Positions 24,617-36,481 of a DNA stretch of 60,582 nucleotides are shown here, piece by piece (position 1 is the first letter of the stretch; each line of letters opens with the position of its first letter). Under the pieces are notes generated by a model. It searched no databases and was not told the origin of the DNA. It worked only from the letters and a program-made list of their open reading frames with translations. Both the position numbers and the translations under genes were made by a program. This stretch comes from Yersinia aldovae ATCC 35236 (GTDB taxonomy: Bacteria > Pseudomonadota > Gammaproteobacteria > Enterobacterales > Enterobacteriaceae): assembly GCF_000173735.1 (NCBI RefSeq), contig NZ_ACCB01000027.1:1-60582 (forward strand), read 5' to 3'.

Positions 24617-24622
24617 CGCTAT

Positions 24623-24655
24623 ACGGCCCTGCTTTTCATTAGGAAAGCAGGCCGT
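24623..24655. other. Intercistronic hairpin between atpA and atpG
   Basis: ACGGCC(C)TGCTTTT pairs with GGAAAGCAGGCCGT with a single bulged C and loop CATT. No T-run follows, so it is more likely an mRNA-stability or partial-attenuation element than a terminator. Confidence 0.6.
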
Positions 24656-24677
24656 CTGGCAATGAGGAGAAGCAGAA

Positions 24678-25541
24678 ATGGCCGGCGCAAAAGAGATACG
24701 TTCCAAGATCGCCAGCGTGCAAAACACGCAAAAGATCACCAAAGCCATGGAGATGGTCGCCGCCTCCAAAATGCGTAAATCGCAAGAACGCATGGCGGCC
24801 AGCCGTCCTTATGCAGAAACAATGCGTAGTGTGATTGGTCACCTCGCGTTAGGTAATCTGGAATACAAACATCCGTACCTGGAAGAACGCGACGTTAAGC
24901 GTGTTGGGTATCTGGTGGTTTCTACCGACCGTGGCTTGTGCGGTGGTTTGAACATCAACTTGTTCAAAAGACTGTTGGCTGAGATGAAAGGTTGGTCTGA
25001 AAAAGGCGTTGAATGTGATTTAGCGCTGATTGGATCAAAAGCTGCGTCTTTCTTTGGTTCCGTGGGCGGCAAGATTGTTGCTCAGGTTACTGGCATGGGG
25101 GATAACCCCTCGCTGTCAGAACTTATCGGGCCAGTGAAAGTGATGCTGCAAGCCTATGATGAAGGTCGTCTGGATAAGCTGTATATCGTTAATAACAAGT
25201 TTATCAATACGATGTCTCAGGAACCACGGATCATGCAGCTACTACCGCTTCCGCCTGCGGAAGATGGTGAGCTGAAGAAGAAATCCTGGGATTACCTGTA
25301 TGAACCCGATCCTAAAGCACTGCTGGATACTCTCCTGCGTCGCTATGTAGAATCGCAAGTTTATCAGGGCGTCGTTGAAAACCTGGCTAGCGAACAGGCC
25401 GCGCGAATGGTAGCGATGAAAGCCGCCACCGATAACGGCGGTAGTCTGATCAAAGAGCTGCAGTTGGTTTACAACAAGGCTCGTCAGGCCAGCATCACTC
25501 AGGAACTCACCGAGATCGTCGGGGGAGCCTCCGCGGTTTAA
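24678..25541 (+). CDS. atpG: ATP synthase F1 subunit gamma
   Basis: Central rotor shaft, 287 residues. The N-terminal coiled-coil helix ([31 protein letters not shown]) and the C-terminal helix ending [20 protein letters not shown], which together turn inside alpha3beta3, are both present. The [15 protein letters not shown] block is conserved. It follows atpA by 61 bp that carry a hairpin. Confidence 0.97.
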   Translation: MAGAKEIRSKIASVQNTQKITKAMEMVAASKMRKSQERMAASRPYAETMRSVIGHLALGNLEYKHPYLEERDVKRVGYLVVSTDRGLCGGLNINLFKRLLAEMKGWSEKGVECDLALIGSKAASFFGSVGGKIVAQVTGMGDNPSLSELIGPVKVMLQAYDEGRLDKLYIVNNKFINTMSQEPRIMQLLPLPPAEDGELKKKSWDYLYEPDPKALLDTLLRRYVESQVYQGVVENLASEQAARMVAMKAATDNGGSLIKELQLVYNKARQASITQELTEIVGGASAV

Positions 25542-25550
25542 CCAGGTTAT

Positions 25551-27022
<1,472 letters not shown>

Positions 27023-27043
27023 CGCTGTTGACTGGAGGGTGAC

Positions 27044-27467
27044 ATGGCTGCAATGACTTACCATCTGGATGTTGTGAGCGCAGAAGAAAAAAATGTTCTC
27101 TGGCGTGGTACAAAAAATTCAGGTGACGGGTAGTGAAGGTGAACTTGGGATTTTCCCAGGTCACGCCCCACTGCTCACTGCCATTAAGCCTGGCATGATA
27201 CGTATCGTGAAACAGTTCGGTGAGGAAGAGTTTATTTATCTTTCTGGCGGCATCCTTGAGGTGCAACCGAGTGTTGTGATCGTATTGGCAGACACTGCTA
27301 TTCGTGGAACTGATCTGGACGAAGCTAAGGCGCTGGAATCTAAGCGTAAAGCAGAAGATCATATCAATAACTCCCACGGCGATGTCGACTATGCTCAGGC
27401 ATCCGCTGAATTGGCGAAGGCGATTGCGAAATTACGCGTAATCGAACTGACCAGGAAGGCGATGTAA
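27044..27467 (+). CDS. atpC: ATP synthase F1 subunit epsilon, frameshifted in an A7 run
   Basis: The conserved start ATG at 27044 reads [15 protein letters not shown], but a run of seven A residues (27087-27093) moves the frame, and translation would stop at TAG 27131. The remaining epsilon sequence ([19 protein letters not shown] onward to [10 protein letters not shown]) continues in another frame from ATG 27093 to 27467. Removing one A restores a normal protein of about 140 residues. Alternatives: a sequencing or assembly error in the homopolymer, a true mutation with internal initiation at 27093 giving a 124-residue protein that lacks the first beta strand, or slippage. The epsilon subunit inhibits ATPase and couples F1 to the c-ring. 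It closes the operon, before a strong terminator. Confidence 0.9.
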
Positions 27468-27560
27468 TTTTATATGAGGTGAGTTTATTTTTTAGGCCGC
27501 TGGGTTGTTTGTGTCTGATGAATAAACTCATTGATTTATAATATTATTCTATAAAAACAG

Positions 27561-27595
27561 AATGCCAGTCAGAATACTGATTGGCATTTTTTTTT
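27561..27595 (+). terminator. Terminator of the atp operon
   Basis: AATGCCAGTCAG and CTGATTGGCATT pair (one G-U) around the loop AATA, followed by nine T residues. It lies about 95 bp after atpC. The remaining gap to glmU (27596-27960) shows no gene; it is AT-rich, presumably with the glmU promoter, and I could not assign boxes with confidence. Confidence 0.92.
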
Positions 27596-27960
27596 ACCTA
27601 TAAGCCAGATAGTGACCTGTTCCCAAAACGGAACTCACCCTTTTTTACCCCTTAATCCGCTTTTACGCTGTTTAGTTAAGCCCCCGCTAAACTATTCAAC
27701 ACGTTTGTTTCTGAAAAATCTTGTTTCTTGTCGTAAAATAAGTGGTTAATAGCGTTAACGAATGAATGTTTTTTTATAAAGAAAGGTCAGAAAACGTCGC
27801 CGATCGCCGACACTTTTCACTGCATTTTTTCACTACAGGGCAAGTTGCTACAAGCCTGTAACCACGCGGGTTGCGTAAGTTTTTCGCTGAGAAATATGTA
27901 GTAATTATTTCACTAAACAGGTTTACTTCCGTCTATTAAATTGGAGTTATCAGGTTGCTT

Positions 27961-29331
27961 ATGTCTAACAGCTCAATGAGTGTAGTCATCCTTGCCGCAG
28001 GTAAGGGGACACGCATGTATTCCGACCTTCCTAAGGTGTTACACCCACTGGCAGGTAAGCCAATGGTTCAGCATGTGATTGATGCGGCCATGAAGCTGGG
28101 TGCGCAAAATGTTCATCTGGTTTATGGGCATGGCGGCGAGTTGCTGCAAAAAATATTATCCGATCCCTCCCTTAACTGGGTATTGCAAGCAGAGCAACTG
28201 GGTACCGGACACGCAATGCAACAAGCCGCACCGCACTTTGCTGATGATGAAGATGTTTTAATGTTATACGGCGATGTGCCGTTAATCTCTGTAGATACCT
28301 TGCAACGCCTGCTAGCAGCCAAACCACAAGGTGGGATTGGTTTATTGACGGTGAAGCTGGATAACCCTAGTGGTTATGGCCGTATTGTGCGTGAAAATGG
28401 CGATGTCGTCGGGATTGTTGAGCATAAAGATGCCAGCGATGCGCAGCGTGAGATTAATGAAATCAACACTGGGATTCTGGTGGCTAACGGGCGCGATTTA
28501 AAGCGTTGGTTATCACTGCTGGATAACAACAATGCTCAGGGTGAGTTTTATATTACCGATATTATCGCGCTGGCTCATGCCGATGGTAAGAAGATAGCTA
28601 CGGTGCATCCCGCTCGTCTGAGTGAGGTTGAAGGTGTCAATAACCGGCTGCAATTAGCCGCTCTTGAACGCGTTTATCAGTCAGAGCAAGCTGAGAAACT
28701 TTTGCTGGCTGGGGTGATGTTGCTGGACCCCGCGCGCTTTGATTTGCGCGGAGAATTAACACATGGCCGTGACATCACTATTGATACCAATGTCATCATT
28801 GAAGGCCATGTGACTTTAGGTGATCGAGTTCGTATTGGAACTGGGTGTGTTCTCAAAAACTGTGTGATTGGTGATGATTCCGAAATCAGCCCATACAGTG
28901 TATTAGAAGATTCTCGTTTGGATGCTGGTTGTACTGTTGGGCCATTTGCCCGTCTGCGACCAGGTGCGGAATTAGCTGAAGGCGCGCATGTCGGTAACTT
29001 TGTTGAGATCAAGAAAGCCCGCTTGGGTAAAGGCTCTAAAGCGGGTCATCTCTCCTATTTAGGTGATGCTGAAATTGGCTCTGGCGTGAATATCGGCGCA
29101 GGGACGATAACATGCAACTATGATGGAGCTAATAAGTTTAAAACGATTATTGGCGACGATGTCTTTGTCGGGTCTGATACTCAACTGGTGGCTCCTGTCA
29201 CTGTTGCAAACGGCGCGACGATTGCCGCAGGGACAACGGTCACCCGAGATATCGCTGAAAACGAGTTAGTGCTTAGCCGTGTTAAGCAAGTCCATATTCA
29301 AGGATGGCAGCGTCCGGTTAAGAAAAAATAA
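27961..29331 (+). CDS. glmU: Bifunctional GlmU: GlcN-1-P acetyltransferase / GlcNAc-1-P uridylyltransferase
   Basis: Makes UDP-GlcNAc for peptidoglycan and LPS in two steps. ATG 27961 gives 456 residues, the E. coli length; the in-frame TTG 6 bp upstream is unlikely. The N-terminal pyrophosphorylase domain has [20 protein letters not shown]. The C-terminal left-handed beta helix has hexapeptide repeats and acetyltransferase residues in [20 protein letters not shown]. It precedes glmS, as in other enterics. Confidence 0.97.
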   Translation: MSNSSMSVVILAAGKGTRMYSDLPKVLHPLAGKPMVQHVIDAAMKLGAQNVHLVYGHGGELLQKILSDPSLNWVLQAEQLGTGHAMQQAAPHFADDEDVLMLYGDVPLISVDTLQRLLAAKPQGGIGLLTVKLDNPSGYGRIVRENGDVVGIVEHKDASDAQREINEINTGILVANGRDLKRWLSLLDNNNAQGEFYITDIIALAHADGKKIATVHPARLSEVEGVNNRLQLAALERVYQSEQAEKLLLAGVMLLDPARFDLRGELTHGRDITIDTNVIIEGHVTLGDRVRIGTGCVLKNCVIGDDSEISPYSVLEDSRLDAGCTVGPFARLRPGAELAEGAHVGNFVEIKKARLGKGSKAGHLSYLGDAEIGSGVNIGAGTITCNYDGANKFKTIIGDDVFVGSDTQLVAPVTVANGATIAAGTTVTRDIAENELVLSRVKQVHIQGWQRPVKKK

Positions 29332-29343
29332 TACATAAAACAG

Positions 29344-29377
29344 TCCCTTCAACGTTAGTTATTCCGCATTGAAGGGA
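29344..29377 (+). other. Stem-loop in the glmU-glmS spacer
   Basis: TCCCTTCAA and TTGAAGGGA form a perfect 9-bp stem just after glmU, followed by only a short TGTTTTG. In E. coli the glmUS message is processed near here by RNase E and glmS is activated by the sRNA GlmZ. This hairpin lies in the matching place, but its role is inferred. Confidence 0.5.
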
Positions 29378-29537
29378 TGTTTTGCCCTGAGTTTTCGGCA
29401 TCTATATTCTTGCTGAGAGCACAGAACAAAACATAATAATCCCCATCTCTACAGGCTCGGGGAACCCGGAACATCCGGAAAATCAGGTCACTGACATCGA
29501 CAAGGTTCTAAAAGAACCTTATATAGGAATAAAACAG

Positions 29538-31367
29538 ATGTGTGGAATTGTTGGCGCAGTAGCGCAGCGTGATATCGCTGAGATTCTGATCGAAGGTTTA
29601 CGTCGTCTTGAATACCGTGGCTATGACTCAGCCGGTTTAGCCGTGGTTGATGCTGAAGGTAATCTGACTCGTTTACGTCGCGTGGGTAAAGTACAAGCGC
29701 TGTCTGATGCGGCGGAAAACCACGCCTTACACGGCGGTACTGGGATTGCCCATACCCGTTGGGCGACTCATGGTGAGCCATCCGAGGACAATGCGCACCC
29801 TCATGTTTCTGACTATATCTCCGTGGTACACAACGGCATCATCGAAAACTACGAACCGTTACGTGAGTTATTGATTGGCCGTGGCTACCGTTTCAGTTCT
29901 CAAACTGATACCGAAGTTATTGCTCACTTGGTGCACTGGGAGCAGCAGCAAGGCGGGTCTTTGCTGGACGTGGTTAAGCGTGTGATCCCGCAATTGCGTG
30001 GCGCGTACGGCGCTGTGGTGATGGATAGCCGTGACCCAAGCCGCTTGGTCGCTGCTCGTTCTGGTAGCCCGCTGGTGATTGGCTGTGGTGTGGGTGAAAA
30101 CTTTATCGCCTCCGACCAACTGGCCCTGTTGCCGGTAACCCGTCGCTTTATCTTCCTGGAAGAAGGGGATGTGGTTGAAGTGACTCGCCGTAGCATCGCC
30201 ATTTTTGATAAGCAGGGCAATGCGATTGAGCGCCCTGAAATCGAATCTCAGGTGCAATACGATGCCGGTGATAAAGGTATTTACCGCCATTACATGCAGA
30301 AAGAGATTTATGAACAACCAATGGCGATTAAGAATACGCTGGAAGGGCGTTTAAACCACGGGGCGATTGATTTGTCGGAGCTTGGCCCTAAGGCTGATGC
30401 TCTGCTGGCGGATGTGCAACATATCCAAATCATAGCCTGCGGTACGTCTTACAACTCAGGTATGGTTTCACGCTATTGGTTTGAGTCATTAGCCGGTGTG
30501 CCTTGTGACGTAGAAATCGCCTCTGAATTCCGCTACCGCAAATCTGCTGTGCGCCCTAATAGCCTGCTTATCACCTTGTCACAATCGGGTGAAACTGCCG
30601 ATACCTTAGCTGCTCTGCGTTTATCCAAAGAGTTAGGATACTTAGGTTCGCTGGCCATTTGTAACGTCGCCGGTTCTTCACTGGTGCGTGAATCAGACTT
30701 GGCCTTAATGACCAAAGCCGGTACAGAGATTGGTGTGGCCTCAACCAAAGCTTTTACCACTCAACTTGCAGTTTTACTGATGCTGGTGGGGCGTATTGGG
30801 AAGCTAAAAGGGGCGGATGCTAGCCTGGAGCACGACATTGTTCATGCATTACAGGCACTGCCTGCGCGCATTGAGCAGATGCTGTCTCTGGATAAAACCA
30901 TTGAAGCGCTGGCTGAAGGTTTCTCTGATAAGCACAATGCATTGTTCCTTGGTCGTGGTGATCAATACCCGATTGCGATGGAAGGTGCGCTGAAACTGAA
31001 AGAGATCTCTTATATTCATGCCGAAGCTTATGCAGCGGGTGAATTAAAACACGGCCCATTGGCATTGATTGATGCAGACATGCCGGTCATCGTAGTTGCA
31101 CCCAATAACGAATTGTTGGAAAAACTGAAATCCAACATCGAAGAAGTGCGCGCCCGTGGCGGTTTACTGTATGTATTCGCTGATCAAGATGCAGGTTTCA
31201 CTGATAGCGAAGGTATGAAAATCATTCAGTTACCACATGTAGAAGAGATTATTGCCCCTATCTTCTACACCGTGCCGCTACAGTTGCTGTCTTACCATGT
31301 CGCGCTTATCAAAGGTACGGATGTGGATCAGCCACGTAACTTGGCAAAATCGGTCACAGTTGAATAA
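29538..31367 (+). CDS. glmS: Glutamine-fructose-6-phosphate aminotransferase
   Basis: Makes glucosamine-6-phosphate from fructose-6-phosphate and glutamine, the first step of UDP-GlcNAc synthesis. It has 609 residues with catalytic Cys2 ([10 protein letters not shown]) in the glutaminase domain. Two SIS sugar-isomerase domains follow ([35 protein letters not shown]), and the carboxy end [11 protein letters not shown] is conserved. The 206-bp leader is long, as expected for GlmZ-type sRNA control. The last codons also serve as the Tn7 target. Confidence 0.98.
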   Translation: MCGIVGAVAQRDIAEILIEGLRRLEYRGYDSAGLAVVDAEGNLTRLRRVGKVQALSDAAENHALHGGTGIAHTRWATHGEPSEDNAHPHVSDYISVVHNGIIENYEPLRELLIGRGYRFSSQTDTEVIAHLVHWEQQQGGSLLDVVKRVIPQLRGAYGAVVMDSRDPSRLVAARSGSPLVIGCGVGENFIASDQLALLPVTRRFIFLEEGDVVEVTRRSIAIFDKQGNAIERPEIESQVQYDAGDKGIYRHYMQKEIYEQPMAIKNTLEGRLNHGAIDLSELGPKADALLADVQHIQIIACGTSYNSGMVSRYWFESLAGVPCDVEIASEFRYRKSAVRPNSLLITLSQSGETADTLAALRLSKELGYLGSLAICNVAGSSLVRESDLALMTKAGTEIGVASTKAFTTQLAVLLMLVGRIGKLKGADASLEHDIVHALQALPARIEQMLSLDKTIEALAEGFSDKHNALFLGRGDQYPIAMEGALKLKEISYIHAEAYAAGELKHGPLALIDADMPVIVVAPNNELLEKLKSNIEEVRARGGLLYVFADQDAGFTDSEGMKIIQLPHVEEIIAPIFYTVPLQLLSYHVALIKGTDVDQPRNLAKSVTVE

Positions 31368-31395
31368 TTCAGTTTCACTTAGTTAATCGTCATAG
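31326..31395 (+). other. attTn7 site (TnsD target at the 3' end of glmS)
   Basis: The 3' end encoding [15 protein letters not shown] contains the conserved target recognised by TnsD, CGTAACTTGGCAAAATCGGT. Tn7-type elements insert about 25 bp beyond the glmS stop, here near 31390. No Tn7 end is visible, so the site looks empty or healed. Confidence 0.7.
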
Positions 31396-31415
31396 GGTGA
31401 GTCCCTTGTGCCATG

Positions 31416-31447
31416 TAAAAGCCCATCATGTTATTGATGGGCTTTTA
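31416..31447. terminator. Terminator of glmS, bidirectional
   Basis: A 12-bp perfect stem AAAAGCCCATCA / TGATGGGCTTTT around a 6-base loop, with T residues on the plus side and A residues on the minus side, 50 bp after glmS. Confidence 0.9.
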
Positions 31448-31525
31448 CTGTCTTAACATCGACACTGACAGAAGCGGAGCAACCGTCCGGGTTAATAAAA
31501 TGTGGTCTTCCAAGTGTTTATCTTC

Positions 31526-31550
31526 TTAACCATATATATAATATGGTTAA
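31526..31550. other. Perfect AT-rich inverted repeat
   Basis: TTAACCATAT and ATATGGTTAA (10 bp each) flank ATATA, between the glmS terminator and the orphan ORF. No T-run follows on either strand, so it could be an operator or a scar rather than a terminator. Confidence 0.45.
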
Positions 31551-31593
31551 ATTAGCTTCTGTTGCTCTACGATTTTTATTAAATTCGAGATTG

Positions 31594-31974
31594 CTATTCA
31601 CTTATGTGATGTTGGGTTGAGTCATCTTTTGGCCAAGGTCTTTCACTTGATTTTGGTTCCGGTGTTATGATTTTGGTAGAAAAAACAAGGCTATCTAATT
31701 CATGTAACGCCGAAAATTTATTTTTAAAGCTCCATGATTTTTGATTGTTCAACATATCCTTAAGGTTATTCACCTTATTTAATGAACTATCTTTTTCCTC
31801 AATTGAGTTGAATGATATTGGCGTATTATTTATACGTAAAACAGTAAGTTGCTGTCTTAATTCCTTTATAGCATCCATTTTTATCTTATTATTACTTTTT
31901 GCTGATGTATATAGTGGATCTATTATTTTCGATATTAATATACTTGCTGAAGCCGTATTGATCAAAGCGCTCAT
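31594..31974 (-). CDS. Hypothetical protein, 126 residues, unrecognised
   Basis: I do not recognise this protein. It starts MSALINTASASILISK, has a hydrophilic, Lys/Asn/Ser-rich body and a Pro/Ser-rich acidic tail, with no signal peptide or membrane helix. Coding is plausible: a good AGGA ribosome site lies 7 bp before ATG and the frame is open for 126 codons. However, the region is visibly far more AT-rich than its neighbours, which also makes chance ORFs less likely. It lies against the direction of glmS and pstS, next to attTn7, and E. coli has no counterpart here as far as I recall, which suggests acquired DNA. Confidence 0.55.
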   Translation of the reverse strand: MSALINTASASILISKIIDPLYTSAKSNNKIKMDAIKELRQQLTVLRINNTPISFNSIEEKDSSLNKVNNLKDMLNNQKSWSFKNKFSALHELDSLVFSTKIITPEPKSSERPWPKDDSTQHHISE

Positions 31975-32100
31975 TGTTTAATCCTATGATTGGTTGTATA
32001 GGTAAACGATTGTCTTACTATAATTAATTGTATTCTTTTATAAAACGCTTCTGATGGTTCAGTCGGTCATTTATTACTTTTCTCTGACCTATTTCTGTAA

Positions 32101-32156
32101 CTGTCATATAACTGTCATATTTCGTACATTTTTCTGTCATTAAACTGTCCTATTTT
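32101..32156 (+). promoter_or_regulatory. pstS promoter with five phased Pho-box repeats
   Basis: CTGTCAT-type heptamers start at 32101, 32112, 32123 (CGTACAT), 32134 and 32145 (CTGTCCT), exactly 11 bp apart. The block matches the E. coli pstS promoter region, where PhoB binds and replaces the -35. The TATTTT at 32151-32156 corresponds to the -10. This predicts strong induction under phosphate starvation. Confidence 0.93.
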
Positions 32157-32225
32157 CTCTCCTGCACCATACTTAATCTGATGAAAAATTTTAGAGTTAA
32201 TTCTAATATCCCATTAGGAGGGATT

Positions 32226-33266
32226 ATGAAACTGATGCGTACCACCGTAGCCAGCATTGTGGCAGCGACTTTATCTATGACCACTGTGTCCGCGTTCGCT
32301 GCTGCTAGCCTGACAGGTGCAGGTGCGACATTCCCCGCGCCGGTGTATGCCAAGTGGGCAGATTCTTATCAGAAAGAAACAGGTAACAAAGTTAACTATC
32401 AAGGGATCGGTTCTTCAGGTGGCGTGAAACAAATTATTGCCAATACTGTGGATTTCGGTGCTTCTGATGCGCCATTGACCGACGAAAAACTGGCTGCTGA
32501 TGGCCTGTTCCAATTTCCGACGGTGATTGGTGGTGTGGTATTAGCGGTGAATATCCCAGGTATTAAGTCCGGTGAGCTGACCTTAGACGGTAAAATACTG
32601 GGTGATATTTATCTGGGCAATGTGAAAAAATGGAATGACCCGGCGATTGTGAAGCTGAATCCGGGCGTAAAATTGCCAGATCAAAATATTGCCGTGGTGC
32701 GCCGCGCTGACGGTTCAGGTACTTCATTCGTATTCACCAGCTATCTGGCTAAAGTGAATGCGCAGTGGAAAGAGAAAGTGGGTGCGGGTTCTACAGTCAA
32801 CTGGCCAACCGGTTTGGGTGGCAAAGGTAATGACGGTATCGCCGCATTTGTACAGCGTCTACCAGGCTCCATTGGCTATGTAGAATACGCTTACGCCAAA
32901 CAAAATAACCTGGCTTACACCAAACTGGTTTCAGCTGATGGCAAACCGGTCAGCCCAACAGAGCAAAGCTTTAGCGCTGCGGCTAAAGGTGTGGACTGGA
33001 GTAAAACCTTCGCGCAAGACTTAACCAATCAGCAAGGTGATGATGTGTGGCCAATCACCTCTACCACCTTTATTCTGGTGCATAAAGAACAGAAAAATGC
33101 GGATAAAGGTACTGAAGTCCTGAAGTTCTTTGATTGGGCATACAAAAATGGCGCTGAACAAGCCAGTGCTCTGGACTACGCCACATTACCAAAAGAAGTG
33201 GTTGAGCAGGTTCGAGCTGCCTGGAAAACTCAGATTAAAGACAACAGCGGTAAGCCAATCTTCTGA
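32226..33266 (+). CDS. pstS: Periplasmic phosphate-binding protein PstS
   Basis: High-affinity phosphate receptor of the PstSCAB importer. I place the start at ATG 32226 with an AGGAGG ribosome site, giving 346 residues as in E. coli; an earlier in-frame ATG at 32181 lies in the promoter leader. The signal peptide ends SAFA, the mature protein starts [18 protein letters not shown], and phosphate contacts such as GSSGGVKQ and [10 protein letters not shown] are present. It is followed by an ERIC element before pstC. Confidence 0.97.
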   Translation: MKLMRTTVASIVAATLSMTTVSAFAAASLTGAGATFPAPVYAKWADSYQKETGNKVNYQGIGSSGGVKQIIANTVDFGASDAPLTDEKLAADGLFQFPTVIGGVVLAVNIPGIKSGELTLDGKILGDIYLGNVKKWNDPAIVKLNPGVKLPDQNIAVVRRADGSGTSFVFTSYLAKVNAQWKEKVGAGSTVNWPTGLGGKGNDGIAAFVQRLPGSIGYVEYAYAKQNNLAYTKLVSADGKPVSPTEQSFSAAAKGVDWSKTFAQDLTNQQGDDVWPITSTTFILVHKEQKNADKGTEVLKFFDWAYKNGAEQASALDYATLPKEVVEQVRAAWKTQIKDNSGKPIF

Positions 33267-33306
33267 TTTACGGGCAAGCTGTGATTTATAAAATATTGAT
33301 TCAATA

Positions 33307-33430
33307 TATGCCCTAAATAATTCGAGTTGTGGGAAAGCGGCAACTGAGCAAATCCCCAGGAGCTTACTCAAGTAAGTGACTGGGGTGAGCGAAAGCAGCC
33401 AACGGACATGCAGCTTGAAGTATGACGGTA
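33307..33430. repeat. Full-length ERIC element in the pstS-pstC gap
   Basis: A 124-bp imperfect palindrome: TATGCCCTAAATAATTCGAG at one end, CAGCTTGAAGTATGACGGTA at the other, and the core CCCCAGGAGCTTACTCAAGT followed by AAGTAAGTGACTGGGGTGAG, the classical ERIC2 motif. It fills almost the whole pstS-pstC spacer and is transcribed with the operon. Confidence 0.93.
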
Positions 33431-33447
33431 GGATGAGAAGAGAGTCT

Positions 33448-34404
33448 ATGGCTGCGAATAAGCCGACTACCAAAGCACCGAGTAAATACGGTGACATCAT
33501 TTTCAGTGCGCTGGTTAAACTGGCTGCGCTGATTACGCTATTTCTGCTAGGTGGCATTATCATCTCATTGATTGTTGCTTCCTGGCCAAGCATTGAGAAA
33601 TTTGGTTGGGCCTTCCTGTGGACCAAAGAGTGGGATGCCCCGGCTGAACAGTTTGGCGCATTAGTGCCGATTTACGGCACCATTGTCACTTCTGTTATCG
33701 CGCTGCTTATTGCCGTTCCGGTCAGTTTTGGTATTGCCCTGTTTCTGACTGAACTGGCCCCTAACTGGCTAAAACGCCCGCTGGGTGTTGCGATTGAATT
33801 GCTGGCCGCTATCCCAAGTATTGTTTACGGGATGTGGGGGCTTTTCGTCTTCGCTCCACTGTTTGCCCGCTATTTCCAAGAACCGGTTGGTAACGTGATG
33901 TCTGGCATCCCGATTGTTGGTGTGCTGTTCTCCGGCCCGGCATTCGGTATCGGTATTCTGGCTGCTGGCATCATTCTGGCAATCATGATTATTCCTTACA
34001 TTGCAGCGGTGATGCGCGATGTATTTGAACAAACGCCGGTAATGATGAAAGAGTCAGCCTACGGTATCGGCTGCACCACCTGGGAAGTGATCTGGCGTAT
34101 TGTGCTGCCTTACACCAAAAATGGTGTTATCGGCGGCGTGATGTTGGGGTTGGGTCGCGCTTTGGGTGAAACGATGGCGGTGACCTTTATCATCGGTAAT
34201 ACCTACCAGCTCGACAGCTTCTCGCTGTTTATGCCGGGCAACAGTATTACCTCTGCGCTGGCGAATGAGTTTGCTGAAGCGGAATCTGGTTTACATACCG
34301 CAGCATTGATGGAATTGGGGTTAATCCTGTTCGTTATCACCTTTATCGTGCTGGCAATATCAAAGTTAATGATTTTGCGTCTGGCTAAGAAAGAGGGGCG
34401 CTAA
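33448..34404 (+). CDS. pstC: Phosphate ABC transporter permease PstC
   Basis: One of two membrane subunits of the phosphate importer. ATG 33448 (MAANKPTTK) gives 318 residues, close to 319 in E. coli; the reading frame extends upstream into the ERIC element, which is not real coding. It has six helices and the EAA-type loop [20 protein letters not shown] that docks PstB. Confidence 0.97.
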   Translation: MAANKPTTKAPSKYGDIIFSALVKLAALITLFLLGGIIISLIVASWPSIEKFGWAFLWTKEWDAPAEQFGALVPIYGTIVTSVIALLIAVPVSFGIALFLTELAPNWLKRPLGVAIELLAAIPSIVYGMWGLFVFAPLFARYFQEPVGNVMSGIPIVGVLFSGPAFGIGILAAGIILAIMIIPYIAAVMRDVFEQTPVMMKESAYGIGCTTWEVIWRIVLPYTKNGVIGGVMLGLGRALGETMAVTFIIGNTYQLDSFSLFMPGNSITSALANEFAEAESGLHTAALMELGLILFVITFIVLAISKLMILRLAKKEGR

Positions 34405-34405
34405 G

Positions 34406-35293
34406 ATGGCGACTATGGATATGCAAAGTGATGCAACGCTGCTGGAAACCCGCCGTAAAAAGCAAGCATGGCGTCGCCAAAAGAACCGTATCGCCTTGAT
34501 ACTTTCAATGGTAACGATGGCGTTCGGCCTGTTCTGGTTAGTGTGGATTTTATTTTCTACCGTCACCAAAGGTATCGACGGTATGTCTTTGGCGCTGTTT
34601 ACCGAGATGACACCGCCACCTAATACCGCGGGTGGTGGCTTGGCAAACGCCATTGCGGGCAGTGGTTTGTTAATCTTATGGGCAACCGTCATCGGTACGC
34701 CACTGGGTATCATGGCGGGGATTTATCTGGCGGAATATGGCCGTAAATCCTGGCTGGCGGAAATTACCCGCTTTATTAATGACATCTTGTTATCAGCACC
34801 ATCTATCGTTGTCGGCTTGTTTGTTTACACCATCGTGGTTACCAAGATGGAGCACTTCTCCGGTTGGGCTGGGGTGATTGCATTGGCATTGTTACAAGTG
34901 CCGATTGTTATCCGTACCACCGAAAATATGCTGAAACTGGTGCCTGATAGCCTGCGTGAAGCGGCTTATGCACTGGGAACACCGAAATGGCGCATGATAT
35001 CGGCTATTACGCTAAAAGCGTCTATCTCCGGTATTTTGACCGGTATTTTGCTGGCGGTGGCACGTATTGCCGGTGAAACGGCACCGCTGCTGTTTACCTC
35101 GCTCTCCAATCAGTTCTGGAGCACCGACCTGAGTCAGCCTATCGCCAACTTGCCAGTCACCATCTTTAAATTTGCCATGAGTCCGTTTGCCGAATGGCAG
35201 CAACTGGCTTGGGCCGGGGTGCTGTTGATAACCCTGTGTGTTCTGTTACTGAATATTCTGGCTCGGGTTATTTTCGCAAAGAAAAAGTATTGA
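34406..35293 (+). CDS. pstA: Phosphate ABC transporter permease PstA
   Basis: Second permease subunit, 295 residues. Six helices and the coupling loop [25 protein letters not shown] are visible. It starts one base after the pstC stop codon, so translation is probably coupled. Confidence 0.97.
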   Translation: MATMDMQSDATLLETRRKKQAWRRQKNRIALILSMVTMAFGLFWLVWILFSTVTKGIDGMSLALFTEMTPPPNTAGGGLANAIAGSGLLILWATVIGTPLGIMAGIYLAEYGRKSWLAEITRFINDILLSAPSIVVGLFVYTIVVTKMEHFSGWAGVIALALLQVPIVIRTTENMLKLVPDSLREAAYALGTPKWRMISAITLKASISGILTGILLAVARIAGETAPLLFTSLSNQFWSTDLSQPIANLPVTIFKFAMSPFAEWQQLAWAGVLLITLCVLLLNILARVIFAKKKY

Positions 35294-35376
35294 TCGGCTG
35301 AAAAAAAACAGCGATTAGCGCAGAAGATACTGATTGTCAACAAATTTCAAAATGCGGCTACGGCGGCATTGGCTAA

Positions 35377-36168
<792 letters not shown>

Positions 36169-36174
36169 AGGGCC

Positions 36175-36445
36175 TATCCCCGTCATACTTCAAGCTGCAT
36201 GTGCGTTGGCTGCTTTCGTTACTCGGCCCGTCCATGGGCCTCGCAAGGCGAGGCCGCTGCAAACAGCGTTCAAATCTGCTCCCGGCAGACTTGTCACCCC
36301 AGTCACTTACTTGAGTAAGCTCCTGGGGATTATGAGCCTCTAATGAGACTCACCCTGCGGGCCAGCGCAAGCGCTGTTCAACATGGCTTCAACCAAGTTG
36401 TCGCTCGCTTGCCGCCTTGATGCAATTAGAATTATGTAGGGTATA
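36175..36445. repeat. Composite ERIC element with two internal insertions, pstB-phoU gap
   Basis: ERIC ends (CGTCATACTTCAAGCTGCAT and TTAGAATTATGTAGGGTATA) are about 271 bp apart instead of about 127. The core CACCCCAGTCACTTACTTGA is intact, but one arm carries an extra 75 bp segment containing the 8-bp stem GGCCTCGC/GCGAGGCC (36237-36255), and the other arm carries an unrelated insertion of about 80 bp. It lies inside the pst operon and fills the 313-bp pstB-phoU gap. Confidence 0.8.
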
Positions 36446-36481
36446 CATCAATTTCGCCTACTTACACGTACGGGAAGTATT

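Noticed and set aside
32181-32225. Earlier start for pstS
   Set aside because: It would place extra residues before a normal signal peptide; ATG 32226 has the AGGAGG site and the expected length.
33376-33447. N-terminal extension of pstC
   Set aside because: The extra codons lie in the ERIC element; the conserved start is ATG 33448.
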